A program made the translations under genes and the position numbers. From Sympetrum striolatum (taxonomy: Eukaryota > Arthropoda > Insecta > Odonata > Libellulidae), in the NCBI GenBank assembly GCA_947579665.1, contig OX388345.1, positions 35,431,849 through 35,495,848 on the forward strand: a stretch of DNA of 64,000 nucleotides, written 5' to 3'. This document shows positions 61,201 through 64,000 of this stretch, piece by piece (position 1 is the stretch's first letter; each line of letters begins with the position of its first letter). Under the pieces are notes generated by a model, which ran no database searches, had not been told where the DNA came from, and worked only from the letters and a program-made list of their open reading frames with translations.

Positions 61201-63830
61201 TCAAATCACAGATTTCTTGCGAGACTTGGAGACGGTAATTTACGAAAGTAAATTTCTTCCGAAGTTTGAGCAGATAATTTTTTGTTTTCAAAGCAAATCG
61301 GCTTGATGTTTCTTCTCTCGTGCATAAGCCAAAGTTGGAACGCCAAATGAGCTGCTTTTTCGAGGCGTCGATGTTTTAATAAATGAAAAAAGAAAATTGG
61401 AGAGGCGAAACAATTTATCAACAGGAAAGAGTATCGAAGGAATCGTAAACACCTTTGGATCAGTAACCATCAGTGAAGAAACACGCACCAACAGTATACG
61501 TGCGGTTCCCGAAATATATTAAACTTGTCTAGTATTTATCACCAGCCACAGCTACCTGAATCGCCATTGACCATGGATAAATTGGGTTTAATTCAACTAA
61601 ATAACAATTTTATTATATTCTTGATTACAAACCATATACTTTAATCAAAATGTATCAAGAAAATCATAGTTACACACAATGGTGAAATAATTTGATAATT
61701 ACGGTCTAATGTATGTAAGACGTATTTCCATGAAACATTTTAATTAATACAAGTAACAGTCAATTCAATGGTTTTACGAGTTTAGTTTACTCGTAGATCT
61801 CGGCATTATATGTTTACCCTTAAATATCCTAAGTATTGCATTTTATTTTGGCAAACAGCTTCCTAATACCGTGTGCATGGATGCAATTTCGTCATAGTTT
61901 TTGGAACTACAATCGGGATACTGTTAAGATGGGATTTAGTTATCGTTTTCAGGAGAGAGCTGAATAACATATAATCAGTTTAAAATATTAAAAAGAACCT
62001 TCAATTCTCCACATGCGTTGTGCGACAAGTAAAATCTCTCATTCCGTATTCTTGGGAAATCACGAAAGCATCATTTAAATCATTTTCTAGCTTAAAGAAA
62101 AGGAAATCAATCATTATTTTTAATGAAACAGTAAGCCATTCTTCCTTGATTTCCAAACCGATTATCAGAAAAACCAGCCGATGATAGTGAATGGAATCTT
62201 TAATTGATGAGACGATAGTAAAGGGAAATAAAAGCAATAATGGATCAAGATTCCGGTAGAGGCTATTGGAAACCAATATATTCGGTCTTGCTGCCCGGAT
62301 CTTATCTGAGAAATCTACTCCTTCGAAGTACGAAAACAGATGTTGCCTTATTGACTTAATTCCTCAACTGGAATACCTTTCTACATGGAGTCTGAAAATA
62401 TTTCGGATGTACAGGTAATGGATTCGCACAAAACGGGATAATAAAGATCTGTCGGAGAGGAAGAATTGCCGATGCTCCGTCCCTTTTCTAAAACTTCATT
62501 CGTATGTGCTGCCGATGACTCCATTTCCATTCTCGATATTCGTCTCCTGCCCTTCCTCTGACACACTCGAAATATCCCCCGCCAACCTTCCGAGTCTGCC
62601 TTAAAATGGCAAACTTCCTAATGGGGGTGTTCCTTAAAGGTCAAACCTCCTGAGAAAAGGCCGCTGAACCCTTTCCGATGCACCGAGGGAAAGGGAGGAA
62701 GGTCGTGGGGGGGAAATTTATGACGCCCTCATAGGGAGGAAGGAGATCACGTGGTCGCGGGAGGTATAAGGTTAAGAGAAGGGCTGCCACCCGTCCGAAA
62801 ATTCGCCCAAATTATGAAAATAACGAAACACTTTATAATGGATTCATTCAGGTGACGTTTGGCTTAGTTACGGCTTAACAGTCAATTAACGACATATGAT
62901 GAATAAATTCGTTTTAAGCTATTAATAATTACAACCTAAATATTTATTAATTCCATTACCATAATCTGATGTCCTGGGAGATGAGAATAATACAAGGACA
63001 AGACCGGCGCCTTATCTATATATTTTTAACAATTAATCCAATGTGATTTTCCATGGAAGGTGCGCGCATAGGATATTCATTTTTATTTGAAGCAATTTTT
63101 TAAATTCTTTCTGATATTCTATTTGCAAGTTTAAAGTTTTATTCCGCAGAATATCTCCCAGGAATGCCGAATGCCGAAAAAACGGGGTTTTGATCCCATC
63201 TTTCTTATCAAATCATTGTATTACCTTTAGTACAATTCCAGTTCTAATTCTTGGAATGGAATATCTATATATTTGGTTAGAATCTGATACACATAAAATA
63301 ACAAAATATCGCAGCCTATAAGAATGAATTAGTTGTAAGCAAGGTATTGGCCACCAGCATTTACTAGCCTTAAGTGTCCGTACTCAAAATATATGTAGTA
63401 TATGTAATCTTATTTCCCCATTAAATTCGATTTTTTTTTCGGGAACTATTTTTCATAATGCTTCGTATATGGTAATCTGGATTATAAAATACTATTATGA
63501 AGTCATTATCATAAAACCCACATCCGCGTAGACCTAATTGAGAGTTAGAAAATTAATACTTCAGCATCATTGCCTTTACTTTGCCTTTGTGAGACCAAAG
63601 ATTAGGGGCGCCTAAAATGAAGCACTTTAATGAGCACTGCTCAAATATCCCACTTCAACAGCAAATATAAATTTTAACATATGTTATTGATTACGCTTCC
63701 CCATTCAATCATTTCTATGATCTTCGTTGACTAATCTTTTCACAGGGTGTTCCATTATTGCTGAAAAGTAATTTTCATTTTTGAGACAAATTTCAATTCG
63801 GTGGACATAATCATCAATTCCTGAGAGTTA
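58240..63830. other. Noncoding stretch, no gene seen
   Basis: AT-rich unique sequence with short motif-less frames. GC-richer patches lie at about 59300-59720, 60860-61120 and 62440-62830. A 92-codon frame at 58902-59180 resembles nothing I know. Confidence 0.4.
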
Positions 63831-63841
63831 GCGCATAGACC

Positions 63842-63920
63842 AGGGGTTGATCTAGACTAGGCGTTCCCACCCTGAACTCGAAGCCCATTCGTGCGGCCCA
63901 CGGAGCATACCAGAAAATTA
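63842..63920. repeat. Possible hAT-like MITE terminus
   Basis: CAGGGGTTGATCTAGAC, then GGCGTTCCCACCCTGAACTC and GTGCGGCCCACGG recall the CAGGGGTTCCCAACC...GGCCC ends of hAT-type MITEs. The window ends before any partner terminus could appear, and no duplication can be checked. Confidence 0.25.
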
Positions 63921-64000
63921 ACGGTATTGGTATCGAAAACATAGTTTAAGAGTCCAGATTAAACATTTTAATGCCCTTTGTTTGAAAAATGAACGTTGTT

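Overview
This window looks like gene-poor nuclear DNA from a eukaryote, most likely an arthropod with a large, repeat-rich genome. It is AT-rich and has no long open reading frames, no operons and no bacterial signals. It does contain non-LTR retrotransposon fragments with microsatellite tails, tRNA-derived SINE heads, MITE-like hairpins, (TA)n microsatellites and one short two-exon gene with GT-AG splice sites. I cannot name the species. The whole window could be a large intron or an intergenic desert; I found no host exon I can defend.

Layout. 1-6.9 kb: unique AT-rich DNA with the 3' end of a non-LTR retrotransposon (about 3.46-4.0 kb). 7-9 kb: a tRNA-like relic and small hairpins. 9.4-9.7 kb: a moderately GC-rich stretch with homeodomain/POU/Sox-like words. 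14.56-14.74 kb: a tRNA-derived SINE with A box, B box, A-rich tail and a possible target duplication. 18.96-19.14 kb: an inverted-repeat element. 20.06-20.37 kb: a 278-bp insert between perfect 17-bp direct repeats. 20.85-20.91 kb: a second tRNA-like head. 22.13-22.83 kb: a probable PIF/Harbinger-type remnant with a two-exon Myb/SANT-like gene. 23.66-23.80, 33.40-33.59 and 40.75-41.03 kb: further inverted-repeat elements whose centres resemble hammerhead ribozyme cores; 32.29 kb has the best core without clear arms. 24.8-25.2, 37.0, 38.6 and 55.25 kb: 3' ends of LINEs, several sharing one terminal sequence. 35.79-36.34 kb: the C-terminal end of an RTE-like LINE ORF. 56.68-56.75 kb: a cloverleaf-like tRNA relic. 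The last 6 kb show little.

The most unusual structure is at 44.02-47.60 kb. Three about 1.08-kb units, one inverted and two direct, lie inside TA-rich microsatellite DNA. Each unit is made of six diverged monomers, each with one TCGA-centred hairpin resembling the T-arm/B box of a tRNA. The hairpin spacings (about 147, 157, 166, 170 and 176 bp) are nearly identical in the three units, so the whole six-monomer block was copied. The best description is a foldback-type element or higher-order satellite of unknown family.

There is no pathway here for genes to cooperate in. Apart from the short Myb/SANT-like gene, the coding signals are retrotransposon debris. GC-richer islands (for example 27.6-28.0, 50.5-51.15 and 57.56-58.0 kb) may be cis-regulatory, but only cross-species comparison could show that.
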